A stretch of 64,000 nt of DNA from Nostoc calcicola FACHB-3891. Lineage in GTDB: Bacteria > Cyanobacteriota > Cyanobacteriia > Cyanobacteriales > Nostocaceae. The notes beneath the pieces are model-generated. The model did no database searches, was not told the DNA's origin, and saw nothing but the letters and a program-made list of their open reading frames with translations. A program made the translations under genes and the position numbers. The first letter of the stretch is position 1. Each line of letters begins with the position of its first letter. Positions 1 through 8,037 of this stretch are shown here, piece after piece. The stretch is taken from positions 186,001 to 250,000 of the forward strand of contig NZ_JACJRQ010000003.1 in assembly GCF_014697355.1 (NCBI RefSeq), written 5' to 3'.

Positions 1-67
1 CTAATATTTGATTTAGTTCAGGTGATAAATCTAAGTTTAAGCGAACCATCTTTTGATTGTTAGTCAT
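1..67 (-). CDS. Partial antitoxin-like small protein (5' end only)
   Basis: The window opens inside a minus-strand gene whose ATG is at 67-65. The visible 22 residues begin MTNNQKMVRLNLDLSPELNQ, a pattern seen at the N terminus of ribbon-helix-helix DNA-binding antitoxins and related small regulators (a short basic strand followed by a helix start). Only the start is present, so neither the fold nor a toxin partner can be confirmed. It is divergent from the gene at 213, and the two share a 145-bp spacer holding a HIP1-like cluster near 115-125. The assignment is an inference from a short stretch. Confidence 0.5.
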   Translation of the reverse strand, partial: MTNNQKMVRLNLDLSPELNQIL

Positions 68-212
68 GGTTCTATCCTTGTGTAAAATCCTAAGTACATT
101 ATAGTTGGCTATTGCGCGATCGCGCCTGATGAATTTATAATTTATCAAGGCATACAGTCAAATAATCTTTTAAAATTTAAAATATATTAGTCGATCCCAG
201 AGGCTATAGAAA

Positions 213-449
213 ATGAGCATTGAGAAAATTATTATAGATAAGCTAATAATATTACCTCCTGATAAGCAACAAGAGGCATTAGATTTTGTAGAATTTTTAC
301 TTGCGAAAATGCAAAAGCAAGAGTTCTCTGCTCAACAAATAAAGTCAGGGGTTTCAGCTTTGACTCTTGCTCAAGAATACGTTGGTTGTGTGGAAGCAGC
401 GAGTGACTTATCTACTAATAAAGATTATATGAATGGCTCTGATTCGTGA
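213..449 (+). CDS. DUF2281-like small protein, probable orphan antitoxin
   Basis: This 78-residue protein starts MSIEKIIIDKLIILPPDKQQ and continues with a helix ending DFVEFLLAK. That layout (a helix, a short loop with PPDKQQE, then a second helix) is typical of DUF2281-type proteins, which often sit upstream of PIN or RelE toxins as antitoxins. The tail after residue 40 is variable. No toxin gene follows: the next gene at 514 is on the other strand and is unrelated. An AGAGG-like stretch at about 199-203 may serve as ribosome site. Function as an antitoxin is inferred from family context and is unproven here. Confidence 0.6.
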   Translation: MSIEKIIIDKLIILPPDKQQEALDFVEFLLAKMQKQEFSAQQIKSGVSALTLAQEYVGCVEAASDLSTNKDYMNGSDS

Positions 450-513
450 TGAGATAATGTGTATTACTTAGCCTATAGACTGTGGTAAATATGTATTATT
501 TTGTTGCAAATGT

Positions 514-1398
514 TTATACAAAAATTTTTAGTGGATGGTTCATGTGTGTTGTTTGATCTAACAAATGCTCATGCTTTAACTTCTGCATCTCTTCTGTAAG
601 AGTTTTTTGGACTATTTTGACGATTAAAGCTTCTAAATCTGCTATTGTGAGATTACTTATAAGCTGGTCTGATGTATATTGGAAGTTTTCCATAGAAAAT
701 ATTTCTGCATCTTGATGTATTTGTGTGAGTGATGATTTTTTCTCTACTTCAGAGTAATTTAATGATTCACTTGTAATCATATCTTCAGTTATTTTAGGAA
801 TTTTTTTATTCCAATTTGACACAATTCCAAAGTAACCTGCGGCATCTTCTAAACAATACTCAAACATATTTAATAAAATATCTATCCAACCGCTTTTTCG
901 GAAAAAGACTTTTCTGGGATTCTTACGAAAATAACGACCGTCAATCTTTTTATTTACTTGAATTTCAAGGTGTTCAAATAAACCATTTAAACCTTGATAG
1001 CCATATAATTGTGAATATTTTCTAAAATCAAATAATTTTATTTCATTAAGATTTGAATGTATGGATAGAGCTTTCGATCTATTTCTCAACGTTATCAGAT
1101 CGCTATCTTTTATATTGAAGCCAATAAATATTTTATTTTTAAATCTTTCAATATCTTTGATAATTTCCTCAACAAGTTGATTTTCCTCAGATTCAAATTC
1201 TAAAAACTTAATTTTTATATATTGTTGCTTACTTGTTTTGAGAAGCCGAGTAATGGTGTATCCATATATTCTTTGTACTGCTTTTCCCTGTAGATAATCC
1301 GGCCAAAATTCTAAGTCAAGAAAAACTAAATCATAGATAGAACCACTAGAAAAGTTATTGATAAATTGCCCATCAATCTTGACCTCTATCTTATACAT
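514..1398 (-). CDS. Predicted DEDDy-type 3'-5' exonuclease (RNase H-like fold)
   Basis: This 294-residue protein carries the three spaced motifs of a DEDD exonuclease. They are FLDLEF with D28 and E30 (Exo I), IGFNIKDSDL with N95 and D100 (Exo II), and YCLEDA with Y181 and D185 (Exo III, YxxxD). The YxxxD form places it with the DEDDy branch, like the proofreading domain of family B polymerases or the stand-alone PolB_exo/RNase_H superfamily proteins. Residues 191-294 have no recognisable domain and end in a Gln/Glu/Lys-rich helix. No polymerase domain is present. It stands alone between the DUF2281-like gene and an AT-rich repeat region. The catalytic motifs are visible; the substrate (DNA or RNA) is unknown. 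Confidence 0.55.
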   Translation of the reverse strand: MYKIEVKIDGQFINNFSSGSIYDLVFLDLEFWPDYLQGKAVQRIYGYTITRLLKTSKQQYIKIKFLEFESEENQLVEEIIKDIERFKNKIFIGFNIKDSDLITLRNRSKALSIHSNLNEIKLFDFRKYSQLYGYQGLNGLFEHLEIQVNKKIDGRYFRKNPRKVFFRKSGWIDILLNMFEYCLEDAAGYFGIVSNWNKKIPKITEDMITSESLNYSEVEKKSSLTQIHQDAEIFSMENFQYTSDQLISNLTIADLEALIVKIVQKTLTEEMQKLKHEHLLDQTTHMNHPLKIFV

Positions 1399-2015
1399 AA
1401 AATACTTTGGGGATTATTTATATATTAAAAATATACAAAAAAATAATTACAATCAAAACAGGATATACACGTATTGAACCGCTAATTCATTTGCGTTTAT
1501 ATACGTGTATATGCGGTTATAAATTCAGACTTTTCTAGTTACAAAACCCTACTGAATGCACTAATGCGATCGCACTTTTCCTCAACCCTCCACAGTTAAC
1601 CCGTTAAACACCACATTTTCCATAAAATTATCGCGCTCCTAGCTTGGAATTAAGTTTTGAACTCGTAAATTAACTTTTGCGACTCCTAAATTAAATTTTT
1701 GACTCCTAAACTAATTTTTGCGGCTCCTAAATTAAATTTTTGACTCCTAAACTAATTTTTGCGGCTCCTAAATTAAATTTTTGACTCCTAAACTAATTTT
1801 TGCGGCTCCTAAATTAAATTTTTGACTCCTAAATTAACTTTTGCGACTCGTAAAGCTACTATTCTTAAATAATTTCAGCAAATATACTCACATTTATTTT
1901 ATGAATTAATCCCAATGCCTTAAAACTTCTCATAAAAAAACGCAAATATACGCATTAAAAGCAATTTCAGCATTTCCATACGTATATTTGCGCTAAAATT
2001 AGGGGCATCGCACCT
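1399..2015. other. Intergenic region with two perfect inverted repeats and a tandem array
   Basis: No gene is apparent. Two short perfect palindromic units lie here. One has 12-bp arms at 1463-1474 and 1501-1512 (ATATACACGTAT), the other 12-bp arms at 1941-1952 and 1981-1992 (CGCAAATATACG). Between them lies the tandem array at 1648-1855. The second palindrome is just downstream of the stop of the minus-strand gene at 2016 and could act in transcript termination, although no clear U-run follows. Confidence 0.6.
1648..1855. repeat. Tandem repeat of alternating 20/21-nt units
   Basis: About ten copies of a unit reading TTTTGACTCCTAAATTAAA, alternating with TTTTGCGGCTCCTAAATTAA, are arranged head to tail. 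Edge copies are diverged (CTCGTAAATT at both ends), while the inner copies are almost identical, as expected for expansion by slippage or unequal crossover. Two adjacent units make a 41-nt period. The array has no open reading frame of note. Its period is close to those of two other, sequence-unrelated arrays in the window (39876-40192 and 54800-55026). Confidence 0.85.
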
Positions 2016-4229
2016 TTAATGCACTAACGCGATCGCTCTTTTCGTCAAAGCCTCAGCAGTCAATCCATTAAACGCCATCAACTCTCCAGCACTGGCTGTA
2101 GTTTCGCCACGTTTCCAGGCAAATGTATCGCGCTTGGCTGCACTCCGCAACAAAATTGGTTCCAGCATCGCCGGCGCACCACCTGTCACAGCAATTAGCG
2201 CATCGCCATCAAATAATTCCGCAAATTTCCCATCATCTAAGAAATCGCCATCGGGTTCGGAACAGGTATCCCAAGCAGTATCATGAGGACGATATAAACG
2301 TCGGGGATTAATCACAGAAACTATCTTTGCACCAATACCTTCATTTTCTAAGAAAGCAGCCGCCTCAAATACTGGCATTAATGTCATGTCGCCAATGACA
2401 GCAAATACAACCTGTTTATCCCCAGGAACTTCATGCAATACCACCGCGCCATCTTTTAAACCTTGGCGACTTTGTTCTAAAGTAATACGAATTGGTAACG
2501 GCGATTTACTTGCAGTAATCACAATTCCCTTATTTTTAGTTTGCAATGCCCAGTCATAACAAACTTGGATACTATTAGCATCGGGAGGAAATAATGGAAA
2601 AACATTTCCATTTCGCATCAGTGAAGCAAAGTAAGCTTCAATTTCCGGACGTTGGTGAGTCCAACCGTTACGCCCTTGCTCTAATGCGCCGGCTGTGAAT
2701 AAAGTAATAGTCGAGGGAGTTTGACGGCGCAATTCTGCCATTGCTTGGATTACAGTTTGCCAAATTGGTAATCCGTTGATGGCAAAAGATTCGTAAGAAC
2801 ACCACAAAGTTCTCGCACCCATTAAGGACAAACCAGCGGCTAAACCCGCACAAGCATCTTCACTTAAAGGTTCATAAACTTGTCCGTTTGGCGCTTGGTT
2901 ATATAAATCGTCGGTTGTGGGGTGGATAATTTTTAATGCTTGGTTGATATTAGCAATTCCTGATGCTTCGTTACCGTCGGCGTTGGTGACAAGAAAATTT
3001 CGATCTTTATTTCCAACTATTCCTACTAATCTTCCCATTGCAGTTGTAGAAACTTTTGGTTCGCCGCCTACTGCATATTCTTCTAAAGGTAATTCGCCTA
3101 ATTCTGGCAATGGTAATTCAAATTCTGTTACCACTGTTTTGGCTGCGGGGCCACCGCCAGCGCGTTCGGCGTTTGTTCTGACTAATTGCCAAGCTTCAGG
3201 AGATAAAGCGCGAGTTTGCAATGCACTGACAATATGCGGCGCATCCAGCGTATCTTTTGGATAAAGGTTGTGAGATTTTGCACCCCGCGCGTGGACTCCT
3301 GCACCTTTAAGTTGTTTAATAATAAAAACAGTCAACTTACCACCGAGTGCCGATCGCGCTGCTTTATCTACACCCTCAAGTACTGCTTGGGTAAATGCTA
3401 GACGTTTCTCAAAGGAAAACACAGTACTATCAACGTAATCCCCTGGTTGATTTTGGTCGTCGAAATCCTTAGCATCCACTAACACCACTTCAGCAAAACC
3501 GTTACCTTGCCAATATGCTTGCATTTCTGGGTTGGTTTTCAGGGAAACCATGCTATGGTGTTCTTGGCTATAACCATTCCATACCAATATCGGCAAAAAG
3601 TTGGTGACAGCAGGATAAGCAGTATGAAAGTGAGCGATCGCACTTACAATATAAGGCTCACCCAATCCACCATCGCCAACAGTAAAAGGGAATAATTTAT
3701 CTTTGTGCAACAGTGCAGCCGCCATTGCAAAATGTTGTCCTTGTCCCAAAGGCCCCGCAGGTGCGAGAATACCAGGTATGTAACCAGAAAGGTGTCCTAA
3801 AAGTCCGTGCTTTTCTCGGAAGCGATCGCGCAATTGTTGGACTGTAGAAATTCCCATGTCTTCTAAAGAGCGATCCAAGAACATGGCACTATAAAATCCA
3901 GGGGCGTGGTGTCCGACTTCCGTGATAATGTTCTTGTATCCCAGCATGACAAGAGATGCATAAGCTTCTGCTTGGCTGGCGAACCCGCCGGGATGTCCAG
4001 AGGCTTTACTACCAGTAATTTGCAAAGTTAGATAGCGTAAGGCATCGGCAGCTAATAAAGTTTGATATACTGCTGCTTTGTCTGTGGGAGATGCGATCGC
4101 TACATTGCCTGATTCTATCGCCGGGGTGGCACCATAAGTTTCAAAATCTGGTAGTGCTTCACCAAAATATTGAATACCTTCAGAAAAATTGGGAAGCGCC
4201 GAAGAAGCCTTTGGGGTGATTGCGGTCAT
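2016..4229 (-). CDS. Transketolase/phosphoketolase-like thiamine-diphosphate enzyme
   Basis: This 737-residue enzyme has transketolase-superfamily architecture: an N-terminal ThDP domain, a middle pyrimidine-binding domain and a C-terminal domain. Visible features are SGHPGG (77-82), a GPLGQG segment (159-164), and the ThDP motif GDG (185-187) with N218 in the LPILVWNGY segment. The latter resembles the LPIL-x-NGY stretch of phosphoketolases more than transketolase. It lacks the long GPGHGGP motif of true xylulose-5-phosphate/fructose-6-phosphate phosphoketolases. Family homologues in cyanobacteria are often annotated as phosphoketolase or transketolase; the actual donor and acceptor sugars are uncertain. 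An AAGGT ribosome site lies upstream of the ATG. Role in central carbon metabolism is inferred. Confidence 0.75.
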   Translation of the reverse strand: MTAITPKASSALPNFSEGIQYFGEALPDFETYGATPAIESGNVAIASPTDKAAVYQTLLAADALRYLTLQITGSKASGHPGGFASQAEAYASLVMLGYKNIITEVGHHAPGFYSAMFLDRSLEDMGISTVQQLRDRFREKHGLLGHLSGYIPGILAPAGPLGQGQHFAMAAALLHKDKLFPFTVGDGGLGEPYIVSAIAHFHTAYPAVTNFLPILVWNGYSQEHHSMVSLKTNPEMQAYWQGNGFAEVVLVDAKDFDDQNQPGDYVDSTVFSFEKRLAFTQAVLEGVDKAARSALGGKLTVFIIKQLKGAGVHARGAKSHNLYPKDTLDAPHIVSALQTRALSPEAWQLVRTNAERAGGGPAAKTVVTEFELPLPELGELPLEEYAVGGEPKVSTTAMGRLVGIVGNKDRNFLVTNADGNEASGIANINQALKIIHPTTDDLYNQAPNGQVYEPLSEDACAGLAAGLSLMGARTLWCSYESFAINGLPIWQTVIQAMAELRRQTPSTITLFTAGALEQGRNGWTHQRPEIEAYFASLMRNGNVFPLFPPDANSIQVCYDWALQTKNKGIVITASKSPLPIRITLEQSRQGLKDGAVVLHEVPGDKQVVFAVIGDMTLMPVFEAAAFLENEGIGAKIVSVINPRRLYRPHDTAWDTCSEPDGDFLDDGKFAELFDGDALIAVTGGAPAMLEPILLRSAAKRDTFAWKRGETTASAGELMAFNGLTAEALTKRAIALVH

Positions 4230-4546
4230 GCTGAGTACCTTATGACGACGAAATGAAACTGTAGATGCTCGTTTAATTCAACAAAAATTTTACATCTTTG
4301 ATGTTGTAACAGTTTATTGCTTTTTTGCAACGTCAAGATAAGTAGTTTAAATGGTTCGCCAACCAAAAATTTTAGTTAGTTTCGGTAGTAAAAAGATCGT
4401 TAAGCAGCAAAAAAATTTTATCAAGTTACCAAATGGCTTCCAAATTCCAGCAGTTTTGCAGGTATAGCAACAGCCAAGGTGGTTAGAACATCAACTTATC
4501 ACCCAGTCATCAGTCCCCAGTCACCAGTCCCTTGCCATAAAACTAG

Positions 4547-4731
4547 GACTTACGCATTGACACGAAATACAAAATATGTGTTTTTTGAAAAACCAGATCT
4601 GTTGTAGGGGCACAGCACTGCTGTGCCCTCCACTGCTAAGTTTATGTAGCATCAAAGAATAATCAATCAAAGCCTGAAACGACATATTTTCGTGAATGCA
4701 TACCATGATTAATTTGTACAGTGCGTAATTC
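4547..4731. repeat. Palindromic element, GACTTACGCA family (diverged copy)
   Basis: The left end GACTTACGCA (4547-4556) faces a diverged right end TGCGTAATTC (4722-4731). An internal hairpin reads GGGGCACAGCACTGCTGTGCC. Two cleaner 88-bp copies of the same family are at 12312-12399 and 19349-19436. It has the form of a non-autonomous miniature element; no transposase gene for it lies in the window. Confidence 0.5.
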
Positions 4732-4859
4732 CCAGTTAAGTGAGGTGCAGAAACAATGTTTTTAAACGCAGAGGGACGCTAAGTTAGCGCAGAGTTACGC
4801 AGAGGTTTGCCCAATTCAGATATTAAGGAAAAACGGGATATTCTAAACGATTTGTCATC

Positions 4860-4942
4860 AGACCTCTTGCAAAAGTCCTTACTTTGCGTTCTCTTCTGGA
4901 GCGTCTGGGCGCGATACAAAAAAATATTTATGCAAGAGGTCT
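4860..4942. repeat. Miniature inverted-repeat element, AGACCTCTTGCA family
   Basis: The left end AGACCTCTTGCAAAAGT pairs with the right end TGCAAGAGGTCT, giving a 12-bp perfect terminal inverted repeat around an 83-bp element. Three more copies occur at 40413-40530, 52166-52254 and 59168-59284. The interior carries a TTTGCGTTCTCTTC segment shared with the copy at 52166. Confidence 0.75.
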
Positions 4943-4971
4943 ATTGTTTAACAATTACTACTCCTATTTCC

Positions 4972-5039
4972 AAAAATCCATTATGATTAGTATCGTTTTA
5001 CGTAAATCCTAATCTAATCATAGTAGACTATGGATTTTT
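4972..5039 (-). terminator. Inverted repeat downstream of the binding-protein gene
   Basis: Arms AAAAATCCATTATGATTAG (left) and its near-complement CTAATCATAGTAGACTATGGATTTTT (with a 7-nt bulge) flank a short loop, immediately after the stop of the minus-strand gene at 5045. The outer A/T runs would give a U-rich tail on either strand, so it may be a bidirectional terminator. Inferred from structure only. Confidence 0.45.
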
Positions 5040-5044
5040 CACGC

Positions 5045-6268
5045 TTATTTAATATTCACAAATGAGAATTTACCATTAACACCGTTTGGCTCCATCTTCA
5101 ATTGTGCAACATAAAACTCTTTTTGAATCACATCGCCTGTGGGTGTAAAAGCAATTTCACCCAGAGGAGTTTGATATTTTCCTTTCAATAACTCCTGATT
5201 CAATTGTTGACGCAAATCTGCTAGTGATAAGTTACTAATTTTGCTTTTTTTATCCAAAGATTGTAGAGTTTCTACATATACCTGCATCGCTGCAAAAGCT
5301 TGAGCGCTAACTTGGGGTGGTTCTCTTTGATATTGTTCAATGTAAGCTTTGCGAAATGCCTTATTAATTTCACTAGGATATACAGGACTATAAGCTTGAG
5401 CAACAATCACACCTTCACAAAGCGCTCTACACACAGAAAATATATGCGATGTATTAAAACCATTGCCACCAATAATTAATCCTTTATAACCAAGTTCTCG
5501 TAATTGTTTAACTAAATTACCTCCATCTACAGCTAACCCGGATATAATCACTAAATCTGGTTTTAAATTAATAGCGTCACTGGCTTGAGCTTGAAAATCT
5601 GTATCTGTAGTTTGAAATTTTTGGACTGTGACTAAATTCAATCCTAAATCTTTAACTGTCTTCTGAAAAATTTCCGTTTCTGATTTATTGAAAGCATCAT
5701 TTTGAGCATAAAATACTGCTACTTTTTTGATTCGAGAATTTTGTTGCAGTGCAGCTTTCACAGAATAAGGAGCAACCACAGCCACAGATGAAGAAACACG
5801 AGCAACATAATCACCGATTTCCGGAATACCTTTAGCAGTATTTGATGCTCCAATCACGGGAACTTTATTGCGTTCTGCTATGGGGTTGGCGCTAAAAGCT
5901 TGTTGTGATAAGGTAGGGCCAATTATGCCAACGACTTTATCTTGATTAATTAAAGTTTGAAAAGCATTAATCGCTCCAGCTTCATCGCCGCCAGTATCTT
6001 GAAATACTAATTTAATTGGTCTGCCATTAATGCCTCCTTTGCCATTAAAATATTTTTCAGCAATTTTTACTCCATCAGTTCCCTCTTGACCGAGTAATGC
6101 GATATTGCTTGTTTGGGCAAAAGCGATTCCTATGGGAATAAAATTAGATGTATTTTTTGTTGGATTATTTGCAGAATTTAGATTAGTATTGCCACTTTTG
6201 CCACAGGCTATGAGTAGCATAGAGCATATAAATAAGAATGCAGTTTGACGAGCGATCGCATTTTTCAT
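5045..6268 (-). CDS. ABC-transporter substrate-binding lipoprotein, branched-chain amino acid type
   Basis: This 407-residue protein is a periplasmic binding protein of the leucine/isoleucine/valine-binding (Peripla_BP_6, LivJ/UrtA-like) family. It starts with a lipoprotein signal: basic start, hydrophobic stretch, then LLIACG with the lipobox cysteine at about residue 22. The mature part opens with IPIGIAFAQTSNIALLGQEGTDGVKIAEKYFNGKGGINGRPIKLV, and IIGPTLSQQ and PVIGASNTAKG are typical ligand-lobe segments. No permease or ATPase genes are adjacent, so it is an orphan component or acts with a transporter elsewhere. A TAGGTA ribosome site precedes the ATG. The ligand cannot be deduced from sequence. 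Confidence 0.85.
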   Translation of the reverse strand: MKNAIARQTAFLFICSMLLIACGKSGNTNLNSANNPTKNTSNFIPIGIAFAQTSNIALLGQEGTDGVKIAEKYFNGKGGINGRPIKLVFQDTGGDEAGAINAFQTLINQDKVVGIIGPTLSQQAFSANPIAERNKVPVIGASNTAKGIPEIGDYVARVSSSVAVVAPYSVKAALQQNSRIKKVAVFYAQNDAFNKSETEIFQKTVKDLGLNLVTVQKFQTTDTDFQAQASDAINLKPDLVIISGLAVDGGNLVKQLRELGYKGLIIGGNGFNTSHIFSVCRALCEGVIVAQAYSPVYPSEINKAFRKAYIEQYQREPPQVSAQAFAAMQVYVETLQSLDKKSKISNLSLADLRQQLNQELLKGKYQTPLGEIAFTPTGDVIQKEFYVAQLKMEPNGVNGKFSFVNIK

Positions 6269-6319
6269 AAATACCTAACTATTACCTCTTTTACAGTTAA
6301 TTTATCAATAACGTACTAG

Positions 6320-6442
6320 CGTGACAAGGCTAAAATGTTGCAAAAAATTTTCTTGTGGTGTGGACATCTTGTCCGCACCGGACGGGCGAGACGCCCATCC
6401 CACAAGAGTCAAGTTAATGCACTATTTTAGCCTTGCCACGCC
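6320..6442. repeat. Miniature palindromic element with apparent ACTAG target duplication
   Basis: The ends CGTGACAAGGCTAAAAT and ATTTTAGCCTTGCCACG form an imperfect inverted repeat of about 17 bp. ACTAG lies directly outside each end (6315-6319 and 6443-6447), as expected for a 5-bp target duplication. The interior contains a second hairpin with CTTGTCCGCACC and GACGGGCGAGACGCCC. It lies between the promoter of the gene ending at 6268 and the stop of the gene at 6544. Confidence 0.55.
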
Positions 6443-6543
6443 ACTAGACAAAGAGCCTATTCTAACTCTGAATTCTGTTAGCGTAGCGGGGCGTAGCTCA
6501 TTCAGAATTCAGAATTCTGAATTCTGAATTCTCCTATATTTAT

Positions 6544-7281
6544 TTACTTCTTATTCCAGACAGCAATAAATTCTTTATAGATCGCTGGAGTTATCTGACT
6601 TTGTAAGTAATCGAGTGCATCCCGCTGATTGAGATTGTTGCCATCAAAATAAGTGAATACATTTGTCAGCTTCACAAGTTCAGGATTTTGATCGTTTGTC
6701 CCTCTCCATTTGTTAGTAACTTTGCGTAAAATATCCTTGGGTAGATTTTGTTGTAAGTTATTTAACGCTGCAATATAAGAAGGATTTTGAGGATTCTTTT
6801 TGAATTGCAAATACAAATCTACCAGCTTGAGTTGAGTCTCAGGCTGAGGCTTCGGTGGTGTTAGAGTTGGTTGCTGTAGAATTTGACGCTGTTCAACAAT
6901 GGCAATACCATTTTCAGTTAAACCTTGAGATTTCTGAAATTTCTTTACGGCTTTATAAGTAGCTGGCCCATAAAAAGGCTGATCTGAAGGAATTTCTGCA
7001 TTGGTTGCAAAACCGTGAAACTTCAATCTATTCTGAAGCCCTTTGACTGTATCTTCCATTACTTCTTTCGTCTCAGAATTAGCCTTCCCATCAACTACAA
7101 GTTTTTGTGAGTACTGTTTTTGAAACTTTTTAATCGCTTCCTCGGTAGCATCGTCTGTCAAGGGGTTATTATTCCGTTTCCAAGGAGCAAATTGAGGATC
7201 GGGATTAGGATCGATCTCAGGAGCTAAATATCCCAGCCCGATTAAGATATGACGGATGGCTTGAGAGCTATAAACGGCCAT
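6544..7281 (-). CDS. Protein with two peptidoglycan-binding-like domains
   Basis: The 245-residue product begins MAVYSSQAIRHILIGLGYLA. It contains two helical PG_binding_1-like repeats at about residues 8-60 (ending in AIKKFQKQYSQKLVVDGKAN) and 70-125 (YGPATYKAVKKFQKSQGLTENG). The remaining C-terminal half is helical and carries no known domain. I place the start at 7281 because upstream in-frame sequence encodes low-complexity intergenic repeat (Lys/Pro/Phe rich) and because AAAGGA lies 10 nt before this ATG. No signal peptide is seen, so export is uncertain; such proteins in cyanobacteria often bind glycan when fused or secreted. The exact role is unknown. Confidence 0.7.
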   Translation of the reverse strand: MAVYSSQAIRHILIGLGYLAPEIDPNPDPQFAPWKRNNNPLTDDATEEAIKKFQKQYSQKLVVDGKANSETKEVMEDTVKGLQNRLKFHGFATNAEIPSDQPFYGPATYKAVKKFQKSQGLTENGIAIVEQRQILQQPTLTPPKPQPETQLKLVDLYLQFKKNPQNPSYIAALNNLQQNLPKDILRKVTNKWRGTNDQNPELVKLTNVFTYFDGNNLNQRDALDYLQSQITPAIYKEFIAVWNKK

Positions 7282-7799
7282 ACTTTTTGGTTCCTTTACT
7301 ACTAAATTCAAGTTTATGTATTGTATTTTACAAAAAAAATTAGGGGTGCATAGCTCTAGTAGTTCGCCAAGGGAACTTTGCGGGGTAAAGGGTAAGGGGT
7401 AAGGGGGAAAGGTTTTAAATCCCTTACCCTTTTCCGTTTCCCGAGCCCTCACAAGCGCATTTTTGGGTTGGCAGACTACTAGTAGAGTTGCTACCCTGGA
7501 CATTACAAATAGTATTCAGTTTGACTTTCTCTGTGGCTGCTGTTTTGATGAAGAAGGGGAAAGGGTAAGGGGGAAAGGGGAAAGGGAACCCCATATTTAA
7601 AAATAGGGGTTTCAAGCATAGACGCTGATTTAGAGTCGCACTACGTGTCCTCCTAAATCTTCTTTTAATATTCTCCGCAATTAAGATAGGGGCTTTATAC
7701 CATGTGGGGAAAAGTTTTACTCTTTTTTTCCTTTACCCCTTCCCCTTTCCCCTTTTCCCCTTTTTGGTAACGTTGAACAACCCGCGACAAAACCATTTT
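7282..7799. other. Intergenic region of purine/pyrimidine low-complexity repeats
   Basis: No gene is supported. The region holds several runs of the type GGGGAAAGGGTAAGGGG (7380-7410, 7555-7590) and their complements (7735-7765). A loose inverted repeat brackets part of it, CTCTAGTAGTTCGCCAAG near 7353 and TTGGCAGACTACTAGTAGAG near 7470. Translations across these runs give Pro/Phe/Lys-rich nonsense. Confidence 0.55.
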
Positions 7800-8037
7800 T
7801 TTTGTTGAAAAGCGCGGATGGGTAGGTGTAGAAAATTAGGCTTGAGGAACAATGGCTGTGTTCCTTACAGCACAAGGATTTGCCGAAAAAATAAATTCAA
7901 ACCATCCGCGCACTTTGTCACATAAGGGTTTCAGCCATTGACTGTAAATCAATTTACATTTTATCGTGTTATACTCAGACCATCCGCGCCACCGAACCTT
8001 GAAAACCTTATATTCACTGGACTTTCCGGCTCCCGCT
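7800..8037 (+). promoter_or_regulatory. Probable CRISPR leader
   Basis: The array is most likely read on the plus strand, because the repeat ends in ATTGAAAC, the 8-nt tag normally kept at the 5' end of mature crRNAs. The leader is therefore the 240 bp before 8038. It is AT-rich and has a hydrophobic T-run at its start. It contains GCGCGGATGG (7812-7821) and two copies of the complement CCATCCGCGC (7902-7911 and 7980-7989). The repeated 10-mers suggest protein binding. Orientation and function are inferred from the repeat family. Confidence 0.55.

Larger units (their letters stand above)
4230..5044. other. Long intergenic region built from dispersed repeats
   Basis: No gene is supported. The region holds, in order, a palindromic element with GACTTACGCA ends (4547 to about 4731), a dispersed segment at about 4728-4830 that also occurs near 26643-26772 (shared CCCAGTTAAGTGAGGT and ACGCAGAGGTT), an AGACCTCTTGCA element (4860-4942) and a terminator-like inverted repeat (4972-5039). 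Low-complexity text of the kind CAGTCCCCAGTCACCAGTCC lies at 4500-4530. The stretch 4230-4500 shows nothing beyond the probable promoter of the gene ending at 4229. Confidence 0.6.

Noticed and set aside
450..513. Toxin partner for the DUF2281-like gene
   Set aside because: The next gene is on the opposite strand and encodes an exonuclease-like protein; no PIN or RelE frame follows.
7282..7503. N-terminal extension of the peptidoglycan-binding-domain protein up to 7503
   Set aside because: The extension translates low-complexity intergenic repeat, and a good ribosome site precedes the ATG at 7281.
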